From the NCBI GenBank assembly GCA_022478985.1, contig JAKSZP010018558.1, positions 62,001-126,000 of the forward strand: 64,000 nt of DNA. The letters run 5' to 3'. Every line of letters begins with the position of its first letter. Positions within the stretch are counted from its first letter, which is position 1. A program made the translations under genes and the position numbers. The DNA is from Massospora cicadina. Lineage: Eukaryota > Entomophthoromycota > Entomophthoromycetes > Entomophthorales > Entomophthoraceae. The notes under the pieces are model-generated. The model did no database searches. It saw nothing but the letters and a program-made list of their open reading frames with translations, and was not told the origin of the DNA. Of the stretch, positions 1-11,899 are shown one piece after another.

Positions 1-719
1 ACCCCAAATAATTTTGTAAACAAATTTCTTAAATTTGGTCCCAATTAATCAGGACTAGTTGCTGAAGATTAGTAGAGATAATTGGCCCAACTGTGCAAAT
101 GTATCCAGCCCAAGCTGCTGATAGAATATTTAATTAAATTGACATTGGGTTAATCAACCCAGCTGAGTAGTTGCAGAGAAGGTTAACCTAAATGTGTGGG
201 GATATTAGGCACGAGCTTTAGTAATATAATTAAATATGCATAGTAATAATCAGCCTGAGCTGTGTTATTGTACTAAGTTTAAATTAGATTATTAGTTCAA
301 GCATTAGGTGAGAAAATCGGCCCAATCTGTAGGTTGTCAAAGGGTTTATTTTTGAGTCAACCAAAGAATTTGACACAGGGTATTAGAATCCTGTGGCCTC
401 ACATATCTTACCTTAAGCAAAGATTTTCCCCTTGTCTCTGCTTTGGTGATGAACCCTTCCACTGGAGATCCTGAAGTAGTTATTCCAGTAGTGCAACCCT
501 CTGCAGCAAGGCCCGCCGGGTATGAGGTCATATCTGTCTGGTTTATTGCCAGGCTCCTTTTTACGCTCATCTCACATCAATGAGTTATTGTCACCCAATT
601 TCCCGCACCATACAATGTCATTTGAGCGGCAATGCCACTGGCATTCTGGCTTGCTTTTTGGGTGCTTACGCATCCTGACTAGCAGGCTGGTCTAAACTTC
701 TTATACCATTTTCCTGACA
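1..719 (+). repeat. LTR 3' part, D-family gypsy, cut by window start
   Basis: From about 480 to 719 the sequence matches the 3' ends of the chromovirus D LTRs and best the old solo LTR at 46,320-46,559; shared blocks include CATTCTGGCTTGC and GCATCC. It ends in CTGACA, the same terminus as the D 5' LTR (40,809), and a primer-binding-site-like motif follows three bases later. The first 480 bases are AT-rich and I could not align them with confidence, so the true left limit is unknown. Confidence 0.55.
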
Positions 720-722
720 AAG

Positions 723-742
723 TGGAACTACTAGGCCGCGAA
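723..742 (+). other. Primer-binding-site-like motif
   Basis: TGGAACTACTAGGCCGCG follows the LTR end CTGACA after three bases. A similar TGGAACCGCTAGACC stands at 4,655, which suggests both mark the start of the internal region of plus-strand gypsy copies. The priming tRNA was not identified. Confidence 0.4.
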
Positions 743-1341
743 TCTAATCTTCAGATATACACAATATTTTATTGGTCCATTATCACCAACAGTTAATTCA
801 GTCAACCACTTCAACACTTCCACCACCTTGACTAAATCGAGCAGAGGGTATCCTTCTTCCTTGTTCACAACGTCCAATAATTTAACAATTAGTAAGATAT
901 AAGCACTACGTCAATAGACTCTCATCCCTAAGTAATTTGTCCTTAAAATCCAGCATTTTCATGATGCATGCTACAGTTAATTCAGGCGTTTTGCCTTCAG
1001 TTTTTCAGGTAATTTAACCAGCTATGTTAAAAATTTCCTATAAGTTCAACTTCTAGGTCCGCTGCATATCCAACAATCCTTGGCGAACAAAAACTGCCCC
1101 CTTGGCTTTGATCTCGCTCTTCTCCCCCCCAAAAAAAAATAATGGCCATTAAGCCCCAGTGGCAACGATGCTTCAAAATTCAATAATTAATTTATTTACT
1201 TCAAAAGTAATTGGTTTTTAATTCTCATGAGTTTTATCGTTATTTTTTCATTGTATTTTTATTTTTTATTTATTTTTTATTTTTTCTTTTCTTTTTAAAG
1301 AATTAATAGAACTTACTAAGTGTATAAGGAAGAATCCAAAA
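743..1341. other. No gene recognised; T-rich tract
   Basis: This is AT-rich relic sequence. Positions 760-830 resemble 4,690-4,760, the start of the element A leader (shared CAGTCAACCACTTCAA). At 1,225-1,305 there is a long T-rich low-complexity run, which could be the tail of a minus-strand retroposon, but I see no flanking target-site duplication. Confidence 0.4.
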
Positions 1342-3786
1342 AGTTATGAGTGTGCTTCATAATTTTGATGCTAGGACTCACATAAGTGTTTTTGGCATAG
1401 CTATATTCACCCCCTTCAGGCTTAGGGTATCTACTGAATATCTCAGTCCCTCAGCTGGGATATTGTCAAGTATTTGTTGCACATATGCTTTAGCAACTAC
1501 TTCAGAGGCTTCAGGTATGACAACCTTACTCTGAGAGAGAGTCATCACATGTACGCTTGTAGAATCTTTATTCAATACTGAAATAGAATATGTTATGAAG
1601 GCATCAAGGCCCCATGACCTGCATGCTCTTGTTGGTCAGGTATGACTGGCGTTTATGGCACAATAGATCATCCCGCATATATTGTTCTTGTTCTTTTCCC
1701 TCCTTCTGTGCGTTATCTGGAAGGACTATATTGACATTACGCTGATGGTTTCTGGAAGCAAAGTGCCATTTGAAATTTCAATTGTAGCAAGTAATCTCAT
1801 CTAATGGGCGTAGGGCCCTGTATTTTCAGTTGGCTCAGTTATAACAGGCAGGACACCGTCAGTCATCTTATTGGTTTTGTGGGTTTTTCCTGCAAGGGCA
1901 GCAGGTCCTGATCTGTATCCAGTATAGTGAGGACCATATTTGGTGAACATCTGCGCAGATAATCAACCAATTTGGATGTCGCAAGGTTTTTTTGCAAAAG
2001 CAGGCAATAAGGTATTTGACAAATTTTGGTAAGGTTATACTTCATGTTGTAATGCAATCTTGGCGTCAAAATTAATTATAGCCTTTGCGCTTAGAAGAAC
2101 TTGAGCTTTGTGATAGATTTGATTCACAATTTTGTTAATCATTTCATCTTTTTTAAAGCATATGTTCATAAACTTAAATTTCTAGTTGATATTCGTTCTG
2201 GACCTCCATATTCACAAAGAACAGCCTCTTTGACTTTTTCCTAGGTTGTGTTTTCGTCAAGTGAGACATAATTAGCTTGATTCTCCACTCGTCTAAGCAG
2301 TTTTTCATATTGGCCGCTTTGTTGTGGTCACTGACCCATATGTGGCCATTTCAAAGCGTTTGACAAATGTGGTTGCACTTCCATTCTTGTCAAAAGCAGG
2401 AAGGTTTGACGTTTAGTAATTATCATTCTCACAATCATGGTTATCATGATTACTTATTTGCTGGCTTGGACTAGGCGTATCAGTGCGCTGAGGCACTGCA
2501 CGATGGTTTGAGGAATATGGGTTGGACAAAGCAACCATATTGCTAGGCATTTGTTGAAATGGTTCATCATTAGTTTTAGTAGCTACTTCTGAAGATATAT
2601 CCTCATAATATAAAGAACTGTTTCCAGTCTAATTGTTCATGGCACACTGGCAACGCCCATCATCCAATGCTCAGATTCAAATATTGATTTTGTATTACCA
2701 ATTGATATGGTTTTGATTTTTTAACTTTAGTTTCACAATTTACTTATTCAGGCTAGCAGTTTATAGTTGCATGACGGAAATCACTCGGTCCTTATCCTTA
2801 TACTCTCTTTATAAAATGGTTTACTTCACAATGGAGAATATTGTTTGACTCATTGATAGAGGTAACATCCTCATTGAGATTATTGATCTGTTAATTTAGC
2901 ACATCAACGTCATCTCAAATTATTTTATTCTCTGCCTGCTGGCCCTCGAGATTTGTGCTCCATTAGTTGATTTTCTCAGTATAATCATCCTTCATCTGCG
3001 AAATTTGGGTGCTCAGTAGTTGATACTGGTCACAAAAAGCATTGTTGTGGTTTAGTTCTGCCTCTTGGCCTTCATGGTTAAGCCTCATGAACTCCAAATC
3101 ATTAATAGAAGTATGATTGATATTGATAACCCAAGATTCAGTGACTCATCTTTCCTCTATGAAGTTTCCAAAGATGGGGTGCAATCTGTCAATTAGCTTT
3201 TGCGCTAATTTCGCTACCTAAGAATTATCCCAAGTGACTACATTATTTTACGCCTTCAGACTAGTATGGACCTCAGCAAAGTTAGCCTCCAATCGCTCAT
3301 TCAGGATTTGACTTGTCTGGCTGGAGTTACATGAAAAAGATTGCCAACTCAGTGATGGCCGCGTTATGGAGGCAATGGTTATCTGAGAATTTCTAGAGGT
3401 AGGGTATACAAATTTGATTAAATATTGGGCAATGTTCTCTATCCCAATTAAATTGTTTCAAAGTTTGGCAGCACTTAATTGGTGATGAACTAGATATATC
3501 ATCTAGACACATCTTGCTGTAGTTGTTAATAAAAAAGTACTTCTACTGTCTTTGATCCCTTTTCCCAGTTTGATACCCTCTTAACAACTGAAGTTCAAGA
3601 TGTTCCAGCTCTTCATCTGAAATGGTTTGTTGGGATAGGTAATGATGGTACCTTGTTCCAGTTAATCTGGGACACAGTCATCTCAGTATTCCCATTGGGC
3701 CCAGTATTGGTTCTGAATAATTGATTGTGATTGCTCTCCTGTTTAACGTGCTCATCATTTGCCATCCAAGCCATGAGTACCACTTG
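1342..3786 (-). pseudogene. Decayed gypsy gag (element F)
   Basis: On the minus strand, joined short frames read like a retrotransposon Gag: a heptad-rich, probably coiled-coil stretch (about 3,150-2,800), a capsid-like helical stretch (about 2,330-1,860) and a C-terminal piece (1,575-1,378). Stops and frameshifts occur throughout. A primer-binding-like TGGTACTC lies at 3,782-3,775 on the same strand, just upstream of the presumed start, as expected next to a 5' LTR. No zinc knuckle or protease follows; the element seems cut off near 1,340, where unrelated T-rich sequence begins. The assignment rests on order and composition rather than a catalytic motif, so another type of Gag is possible. 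Confidence 0.4.
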
Positions 3787-4367
3787 TTAAAGTTTTGGTC
3801 AACTTCAAATGGTCTATTTCTTAGATAAATCGGAGGTTTGAGTGCCTATTGCATGTAGAAAAAGACCAAAGGGTGACAGTAGTTAAGATGTAAACTCCTT
3901 CTGAATAACAATTAAAGGCTGTTCTCTCATGCCGTTTAATTGTACAACGGTTCACTGCCCTGATCTTTTTTGATCCAAAGTAATTCCTTGATTTGATATA
4001 ACAAAAAGTATTAAAAACAAAAAGCATGTTATTAAACTATCAACTTGTTTTGCTAAAAGATAGTTTTTTATTTGTATAAAATTAGGGAGAAATTTATAGG
4101 TTTTAATGTTAACCACATCTTACCCATGACACATCGCCTCACATCACTATTTAGCCAATGGATAATGATATAGTTTAGAGGATCCTCAAATTATGAGGCT
4201 CTGCAGTAACTCAGCTCAGCCTCATGGTCAGTGTTTTACTGATAATTATTTCAAGACAGCGTTTCCTCTAACGCATCTGAAAATAGCTAAACTGTCACTC
4301 CATTTAAGCAACAGTAGCACATACCAATGAGATTCATACCATTAATTAGTAATTAATTCAATCAAAA
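3787..4367 (-). repeat. Possible LTR of element F
   Basis: This AT-rich, gene-free stretch lies between the gag relic and SINE S3. It begins just past the minus-strand motif TGGTACTC and is therefore where a 5' LTR of F should lie. No second copy occurs in the window, so the call rests only on position. Confidence 0.25.
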
Positions 4368-4513
4368 GGGATAGTCTGGTAGGGTAATTTTTGCTTTCAA
4401 TATAGTGCAGGTTTTGTTCAACACATTTTTGAAACCTGTACTGGCTATAAAAAAGTCTGTGTGGTATATTTTCCCCTAGGTCGACCTGCTTTAATTATTT
4501 TTTAATTATCTTG
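4368..4513 (+). mobile_element. SINE S3 (tRNA-derived, short family)
   Basis: This 146-bp insertion lies between direct repeats ATCAAAA (4,361-4,367 and 4,514-4,520). It is clearly homologous to the reverse complement of 24,414-24,545 (S2), including the block TTGTTCAACACAT and ACCTGTACTGGCTA. A box A-like TGGTAGGGTAA (4,377-4,387) and a box B-like TGTTCAACACA (4,415-4,425) each match 9 of 11 consensus positions and lie 38 bases apart, as in a tRNA-derived Pol III promoter. The 3' end GGTATATTTTCCCC-TAGGTC followed by an AT-rich tail resembles the tail of the E-type LINEs. Confidence 0.65.
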
Positions 4514-4654
4514 ATCAAAATATGATTGACATTAAACACTAATTTCAACCTAGACAAAAAAAGCCCATAAGCCTGGTTATTAAGTCAACTTTATTAAGTT
4601 TGACTTAACCAACAAAGCCTCCAAGCTCATGTCATCTAGTTGAATAATATCAAG

Positions 4655-4677
4655 TGGAACCGCTAGACCACAAATCC
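4655..4677 (+). other. Primer-binding-site-like motif, element A
   Basis: TGGAACCGCTAGACCACAAA follows a CA-ending stretch (ATATCA at 4,647-4,652). The same arrangement, with a related motif, recurs at 19,784. It marks the junction between an LTR and the 5' leader of element A. The left limit of the 5' LTR was not resolved. Confidence 0.4.
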
Positions 4678-5190
4678 CAATTTTCAAATATACTTAGGAT
4701 ATTTTTTAGTCCAGTACACCAAAAATTTAGATCCAGTCAACCACTTCAAAAAATCCCTTAACTTATTTTAACAAATCAGTATCTTACTGTTTACTTTATA
4801 ACATTTAGATAGCTATACAATTTATATTGTGCTCTTGTTTTTAGAGTGAAGGAGATAGTCTTCCTAAAAAATATGTCATTTTCTAACACTTGGGGTTAGT
4901 GTTGACGTTATAGTTTACTCTTGTAAAAGTGCTTCTCAAATACTAAATATGAATAGTTGAAGGGAAAGGTTCGTTTATTATCCAAAAGTGCCTTCAAGTA
5001 TCAGATGGAAGAATGTTAGCACTTGAATAGCGTTTAAACTTACTCGAATTGGTTGTGAAGAGCTCAACTAGGATAATAATATTTATACTACTATCACCCA
5101 CCCAATTATTATTTTATCAACAAACTATTTAACGCACACCTAAATCCTGTTCAGTAAAAAAGAAAAGTTTTCCTTGAGTGCACACTGAAA
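4678..5190 (+). repeat. Element A 5' leader, direct-repeat copy 1
   Basis: From about 4,770 to 5,190 this matches 19,910-20,320 in the same orientation (for example CAGTATCTTAC, ACATTTAGATAG, GAGCTCAACTA, TATTTAACGCACACCT). Copy 1 runs into gag-like sequence, copy 2 into other DNA. Both follow a primer-binding-like motif, so they read best as leaders; a pair of LTRs is the alternative. Confidence 0.5.
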
Positions 5191-5199
5191 GGGGTAGTT

Positions 5200-7480
5200 A
5201 ATATTTTAGGACAAATATCAAATCAGAATTATCAGTAGAATGTCATACAAAAATAAACTAGAAGCTGTGGATTGATTAAAACAGTGAATAATAATGCGTT
5301 GAACTTGGCATCACAATCCAATATACCTACTTTTGATGAATGGATGACTAAAGATGAGAAAGAAATAGAACAAGTCGCAAAGTACAACAATGATATGTAT
5401 GGGAAAGTCACCTCCATGAAGCAGAAGGAGACTGAAGAAATCAAAGATATTATATCAGAAGACTGAAAGGTGAGAAGATAGAGAACGCTTTTGAAAGATT
5501 CAAGAGTTATATAGTTAAATTTTTAAAGATTTTTCATGAACTTAACGATAATAAGTGAGCTTACGCCCAGATGGAGGAATATGGAGCCAACCCTGAGATA
5601 GATGAAAGTTAAAGTTGGAAAGTACACCCCTAAAGAATATGTCTGGGACTTTCATTGAAATATATAAGTTAATCTCAAAAACACCTCAATTTATTAGTCA
5701 GGTATATGGGCAGGTACTTCTGCCAGGGTAGCAACAAAAAAATTAAAATATGCCAAAATTTCCACTATTTAAACAGGGCTTAACGCTCCAGTGTTTTTAC
5801 GCCTATTTTGAAATGATGATGTTGAATACAGCGACCAAATAAAATCAGTAACAGTTATGAGCTGCTTAGACACAGATTGCTAAAATCTGGTGTTTCCCCA
5901 TCACAATGGGGATGGTTGGACATACTGCAATACCAAATAGGCAATCATGACTGAGTTTTTAGTCCTGAGTGGATGGCTAGCTGCAAACAAAATTTTATGG
6001 GAATTCATATAAAGAAGGAAGAATCATTAGTTATTTTTGCTGATCAATCTCACCAGGAAGCACAAATCCTGTCAGGCATAAAAATTCTGTCAGATTCTAA
6101 TTTCTTATATAACTATGCAAAAGATTCTTCAGAGCTACAGAGATTTGCACTGTGCTAGGTTTTGGTGCTTGCAAACATGACTTCCAAATCACAGATGGTG
6201 GAGTACCTCAATATGTTAGATTGACATTTAAAAACCTTACTAAAAATTCAAAGATGTTCCCACTAAACATAGTCAGCATACGGTGGACTTTGCTGAGCCT
6301 AATAAAGAATTGCAAAATTAAGTTTAGGAAATAAGCCTGAAGTGTGACGTTCAAGGCTAAGCCTGACTACCACATAGTCTTGATCTTCCCTACAATGGAG
6401 ATTGAGGCTAATATTAGTAATAAAATTTATATGGAATGAGGGAACGACCTCAAAAATGGCATTCTGATAAATCAGATGACAACAAATTAAATAAAATTGA
6501 GAGCATAGGTGGCAACGCCCAGCAAAAAAGGAGATTAAGCCACTCAAAGTCCGCCAACTCAAATATGCCATGAGGGGAGAATGTTGAGAGCCTTGACAAA
6601 GTGTATATTAGCAAAACATGAGCTGCCCACCTGAAATATGCCAAAAGCAGAACCATTGAGAATAGAAAAATGGTGGCCTAGAGAAGCAGAAGCTGCTGGA
6701 AAAGATTTAATTAAAGTTAAATAAAAGATCACTATAAGGACAAAACGAAAACGCTGAGTTTTGATTTGTCCTTGAAGAGAAAAATTAATTGCAGAAAAGT
6801 TTCTGTCTTGGCTGTGGTACCCAACAGACGGTCTATAATGGGCCCAGAGGAGAATATCAGAGGCCAAGATTCTCGAGATAAGCACATGGAAAGCCTGTCA
6901 ACCAGGGACTCTGTGGGTCTAAATTAACACATATCCCTCATTTCATGACATAAAACAACCAAACAAAGGTATTTAGGACAACTTTGTATTTTAATATGCA
7001 ATAAAAACTTCTAAAATTGAAACTAAATTTTAAATATTAAAAAGCATTTTTTGAGATTTTGTGAAGGTAATCTGGATTTTGAATAGAAAATGAACTATAC
7101 CTCTGGTTTTGACAAGACTGCAACCTCTCTGTACGCCCTCCCTGGTGGACAGACAATCCTCCTAAGCGTCAATATCACCCTTACCATCTTCCAAGGGTTT
7201 AGAAACAGCAGTTAATCAAGCCAATGAATGGTATCATTAACCACCGCTGCACTCTTCTTCTTGTAATCCCTTTCCTGGGACCTCCTGCTAAATTAATTCA
7301 TGGTGATTTGGAAAGATCCCATTCATCACATAGAGAACCAAAATGGTAAGATAAATCTAAAAAGCGCTGCCACAAATATGGAAAACCTGGACATTTAGGC
7401 GCTTAATGTTAGATAAAGAAGCCTAAAGAACAAGTAAATTTAGTTCAGGCTAAAGAAAAGGAAACTTGGCAGGATTTGGG
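5200..7480 (+). pseudogene. Gypsy gag, element A, decayed
   Basis: The longest frames are at 5,272-5,466 (a charged helix-rich stretch containing FDEWMTKDEKEIEQV), 5,973-6,158 and 6,152-6,334; all are interrupted. The key evidence is a retroviral-type CCHC knuckle at 7,368-7,409, read as CHKYGKPGHLGA-stop-C. The second Cys codon is TAT (Tyr) in place of TGT, and a TAA stop precedes the last Cys. This is the nucleic-acid-binding end of Gag. It sits 5' of a protease relic (7,770-8,330), the normal gag-pol order. The element is dead. Confidence 0.6.
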
Positions 7481-7590
7481 CAAAGAGACAACAGTCTATA
7501 TATTCTAAGGATCTAGAACTGCATATATCCTGTTCCCCTGGAAATTCAAAGATGAATTGGATATTTCTTATCTATTTGCAAAAAAAAATA

Positions 7591-7635
7591 CTATTATGTT
7601 ATTTTTTTTTACCTGATCCGCTCTATTATGTTATT
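7591..7635 (-). mobile_element. 19-bp insertion with 13-bp TSD
   Basis: CTATTATGTTATT occurs at 7,591-7,603 and again at 7,623-7,635. Between them lie 19 bases (7,604-7,622) that on the minus strand read AGCGGATCAGGT followed by seven A. A 13-bp perfect duplication and a terminal A run are marks of target-primed reverse transcription, so this may be an extremely 5'-truncated LINE or SINE copy. Its tail matches no other element in the window. Confidence 0.5.
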
Positions 7636-7759
7636 AATTTCATGTAAATGCAATCATTAGAGCAAAGGCGAAAGGTATAGACCCCAAAATTGCATTTGTA
7701 TCTGCTTGGCCATATGACCACCAGTTATTAGAAAAAATCATAATAATAAAAAGCACCAA

Positions 7760-8340
7760 AGAACTGCTTGAGATGAAACTTGACATTCCAAACATTTATC
7801 TCTTTATTAGCATGATCAAAGAATCCTTTCCTGATTTATTATCACAACCAATTCATAATCTAGATTCGGCAGATAATACAGAAATTTACTCAATAAACAC
7901 ATTATTACAATACTCTGAGTGTACATATGCAGATACTATAGTCAATCAACAAAAAGTATGGGTAATAATTGACATTGAGGCACCATTAATATTGTTTTGA
8001 CAAAGTTGGTGAAGCAAATGAAGATTTCTCCAGATTTAAAACACCATAAAGGAATATGCAACTACTGGACTGTATACTACAGCATCCTGTGGGGCATACA
8101 GTGCACTGCCACCTTTGTATGGATTGCTGGTGGTATATGATCAATCCATATATTGGTAAACCAAAATTATGACATTCTCATTGGAACAGAATTCCTGAGA
8201 AAATATGGTGTCAAATGTGATTTTGAGGAGAATACCCTAACAATTTTGGGGCAAAAGCTACTATTGGTATACCAGAAGAAAGGATAAACTCTGCTGATGA
8301 AGAAGAATAGATTTGTAAAGATAATTTACAATGACGACAT
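7760..8340 (+). pseudogene. Gypsy aspartic protease, element A, inactive
   Basis: An open frame at 7,773-8,000 ends in VWVIIDIEAPLILF. This aligns with the retropepsin active site (hydrophobic-D-T/S-G-A-P), but the Thr and Gly are replaced (DIEAP). Both changes can be explained by single transitions, ACT to ATT and GGG to GAG. About 180 bases on, NYDILIGTEFLRKYG (8,167-8,211) matches the C-terminal retropepsin signature (ILIGxDFL). The relic continues to about 8,520, where element B interrupts the host, and pol resumes at 15,493. Confidence 0.65.
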
Positions 8341-8522
8341 CTTTCCCATTTAATACAAATTGGTTAAAAGAAAAATCAGAGAATTTCTGACGCAGAATCT
8401 CAAATACTGTGGTGTTTGAGCGCAAGGCAAGTACTCAATGGGCACAGGTATATTTACATCTTGGAATTCTGTCTATCCTACACAATTTTAACACCTCAGT
8501 ACTGCAACAAGGTAATTATTAC

Positions 8523-8962
8523 AGAATATCATACAGAGTGTTTAAAATATTCCATTTTTCTTAGACTTCTTTAGGTACTAAGTTCTACTGCAGGTGCAAC
8601 TTCTAATAAATTAGTTAACTTCAGGCAATTGACAACCCTTTTTTGGGATATAAGAAAAGTGTATTCATAAGGGATTCTCTGCCATATAACATTGATGTCT
8701 CCAGGCTGGATTACATTCGTTGAGGAATACAATGAGCACAATGCGTAAAATGAGTACAATGCGTATAGATATGCCACTTTTGGTGAAATGTCGATTTAGA
8801 GGGTATAAATTGCCCTATGACAATTTGGGATTGAGTAGGGAACTTGGAGGGTAGTGTGAATAGTTAGAGCATCTTATACAAAGTCTGGTTGCATTCATTT
8901 CCTTTCTGGCATAGCTTTTTGATAAAGGTTTATTCATAGTTGAGTTAACACCATTGACAACA
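8523..8962 (-). repeat. Element B 3' LTR
   Basis: 440 bp, matching 15,053-15,492 along its whole length. On the plus strand it ends TTGACAACA, so on the element strand it starts TGTTGTCAA, the usual TG. A polypurine tract borders it on the internal side. Confidence 0.8.
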
Positions 8963-8989
8963 CTCACCCTCTTTGACTCAACTTAATCT

Positions 8990-10230
8990 CCTGAGAGGAT
9001 GGCCAGGAATTGGAACGGTGTAAAAAAGGTCTGAGGAATTTCGTGTGAACGCTATCAACAATTCTTCCATTGAAGAAGTTCTTGATAGTATAGACATTAA
9101 AGGATGAGCGCTCTTAAATTATTATGACCCTTTACAGAGTGTTGACAACTTGTGGTTTTATCTGATTCTGTAGGAATTGCGCTACACCACCCAATTTCCC
9201 ACATTATACTTGTGCAAAGATGTTTGATGGATATCTTCCTTAGTTTTCTGGTTACTTTCTTAGTCAAAGCGGACCCATAAGCCTTGGTCTGAATCTTGAT
9301 TAGAGACTTGATTAGTAAATCATAGTATTTGTCAAGCCAGACTCCATCTTTATATTTGACAATGGATATAATAATATGGGTGGCAAGTCAGGGTGTTGAC
9401 CATAAAGCAATTAAAAAGGGGAGAATCCACTTGCACTATAAAATTTGATATTGTAGGCGAAGATAGTAGAAATGATGTAGAGTTCATTGGAACTAGAAGT
9501 GTCAGCAAACTTACAAGGATTTGCAATAAAGTTCTGTTAACCTTCTCAACAGTTCCATTGGTCCTAAATGGTATGGAGCAAAAAACTCCCTAAACTCAAA
9601 AGCTAGTTCAAGTTCACGATCAAAATTAAGGGGAAGTTGACAGCGTTGTCCATCAGGATAATCTGAGGACACCCATACCTTTGAATGATATAATCCATTG
9701 AAAATTAGTGGTGGTAACTGCTCCAACATTTCATAGGTATTAGCTTCTGCCTACTACATTAAGTAGTCAATGGCCGCAATAATGTACTAATTGTTGAAAT
9801 TTCTGTCTGGTAGTGGACCATTAACATTGAACGAGATGGTATGCCATGTCCAATTGATCTTAATCAGGTGTTAAGTGATGAAGGACTTAAAAAGTTTGTT
9901 GTGGTTGGAACACACGTCATTTCACTAAGAGGTCCTGAATGTTAAACATCATTGACTCCCAATAGTAACTCTATTTGACCTTCTTTAACATCCTAACTAG
10001 TCCTCCGTGCCCAATAATGTATTAAAAAAATAATGATCAACAGTCATTAGGAAGGCATGGGGTATAGTTGCCTTCTGCTGTCACTATAAATTTAATAGAA
10101 TAACCCCAATCTGGAATTCAAAATTCTTCCTTAATTTGATCCAAAGTACGTCTAAGAATGGGTTGTTTGTCATCACATCTATGGTCTTCATTGTTTCAAA
10201 TAACTGGTCAGTGTAAGGGTCAGTGCAGAC
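8990..10230 (-). pseudogene. Element B integrase, decayed
   Basis: Minus-strand fragments give a zinc-finger-like and linker stretch (about 10,050-9,890), then a core that includes MGVLRLS / GCPQIIL-like sequence (about 9,680-9,650) and TNGTVEKVNRTLLQI (about 9,570-9,525). The latter matches the integrase signature after the second catalytic Asp, NGxxERxNRTLxxxL. Frames 9,729-9,511 and others are short and shifted. Integrase inserts the double-stranded cDNA. Position after RNase H defines the gypsy order. Confidence 0.6.
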
Positions 10231-10239
10231 CAATTGGTA

Positions 10240-10860
10240 TCCAAGAAAGTCTTTCAGCATTTTGATGATAGGACCAAATCAATGTATAACCTCATAGTCA
10301 TAGGGGTGGAGCTTCAACGTCCACCTTGCCATCAGACCTTAGGGCTCGTTAAGTTTATACAGCCACTGCAAAGAGGTGTAATCAATAACCACCTAGAATT
10401 TAGTACAGTAGATGTAGATACAGAATTGTTTATAGGCAATAATATTGATTTAACATTCACATTCTGTTACCTTATAATTCCTTTCCTGCTTGTTAAGGGT
10501 GCGACTATAGAAAATAATAGGTCTTATATCCTTGTTTACCCTGCTGAGAGATCACAGCCCTGATGGTAATCGATGAGCATTGTCCTGGATAAAAAAAAGG
10601 CCTCTCATTTTCTGGATAGCGTAGCATGGATGGTTGAATTAGCGACGCCTTCAACTTGTTAAAGGCAAGTTCACACTTGGGGACCAGAGAAAAGTCAATC
10701 CACTTTGGAGTAGTAAAACAGAGGCACAGCCAGCTGAGTGGTTTCTTAAATGAACTGGCAGTATTAGCCCACCATACCTAAAGATACTTGTATGTCTTAT
10801 TTTGCTATCAGTACTTTTTATCTAAATCAACAGCCTTGAGCTTCTGAGGCTGCAGTCATA
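10240..10860 (-). pseudogene. Element B RNase H, decayed
   Basis: Minus-strand fragments contain RPIIFYSRTLNKQERNY (about 10,530-10,480), then CIYIYCTKF-VVIDYTSLQWLY (about 10,430-10,360), then RWTLKLHPYDYEVIH (about 10,325-10,280). These correspond to the RNase H stretch that follows gypsy reverse transcriptase (SRxLNxxExNYxxxExE, then FxVxTDHxxLxWL). Several stops and shifts break it. Confidence 0.65.
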
Positions 10861-10879
10861 TCCCTTAGGTATTAATGAT

Positions 10880-11640
10880 GTGACCTAGGTAATCCATATA
10901 GGTTTTATAAAACTAAAATTTGCAGGCATAATTTTAATCTGAGCCTTGACTAATTGGTTGATTTCTTTCTTCAAATGAGATAGATGCTTGTGAAGATGCG
11001 CAAAAAGACATTAGCTTTGTTAAGGGATACTAGGACATATAAATCCTTCAAGCCCCAAAGATGGTGTCCATATCTCTTTCAAAGGTGGCTGGTGCATTGC
11101 AGAATCCTTGGAGCACTCAGATAGGTTTATACAGCCCTTGAAAGTAATAATAGCGCACTTATCCTGCTCTGCCTTGTGTATATTGATTTTCCAATAGCTT
11201 CTAATGTGATCAAGGGTGAAATACCTTAACCCCTCATAGTTGATCAAGAGCATCATTTATACATGGTATTGGATAAAGGTCTTTCTTTGTAATTTTATCT
11301 ACCCAATAATAGTTGATCACAACTCTTTTTGATCCATTTTTTTAATAAGCTCAGGACTGTCCCAGGGGCTATGGTAGGGCACGATAATCCCTTGTCATGG
11401 TAGTCATTGAGCTACCTTTGAACTATTTCTTTGCTAGCTCAACTGCATTGTAAGTGGTGATAACTTATGATCCAGGCATCCCCAGTGTTAACGTTGTGCA
11501 GTACATCATGGGCGCACCCAAAGTAGTAATCCATGATAGTGAATACATGCCTGCATATTTGCACTAAGGCTAAGGTTTGGTCCTTTTGCTCTTCAGTCAA
11601 GCCTTTTAGTTGGTTCGTGCTATAAGAGAACATGCGCCAG
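10880..11640 (-). pseudogene. Element B reverse transcriptase, decayed
   Basis: The frame at 11,256-11,020 contains FTLDHIRSYWKINIHKAEQD, then KCAIITFKG. This matches the gypsy palm motif F-x-LD-x-x-x-x-Y-x-Q-I-x-I, with the first catalytic Asp preserved. Upstream (11,633-11,280) the N-terminal fingers segment is recognisable across frames as HNVNTGDA and further on LNDYHDKGLS-PTIAP. The YxDD segment could not be located cleanly. Reverse transcriptase copies element RNA into cDNA. The gene is inactive. Confidence 0.65.
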
Positions 11641-11899
11641 GCGTGGCATCTGGTAGGTTAATCTCAGGAAGGTCTCCACTACTCCCAACGTATAGTACCT
11701 CATCCTGGGACAGTAAATGCACGAAAGAAATCTTTTTTCCTTTAAGAACGTAGGTTTTTGAGTTTTAAGTTTGGTGAGGAGAGCATAGATTTCCTGGTGC
11801 CCTGATACAATTAACCCAGGTGCTGAATGAGGCTCAGTTGAGATTTTTCCCATGGGGAGTAAACTTCTCCTAATAACCCACCCAGAAGGTTCCAAAGTC

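Noticed and set aside
1225..1305. T-rich tract as replication origin or promoter
   Set aside because: Low complexity alone in an AT-rich, repeat-filled region supports neither.
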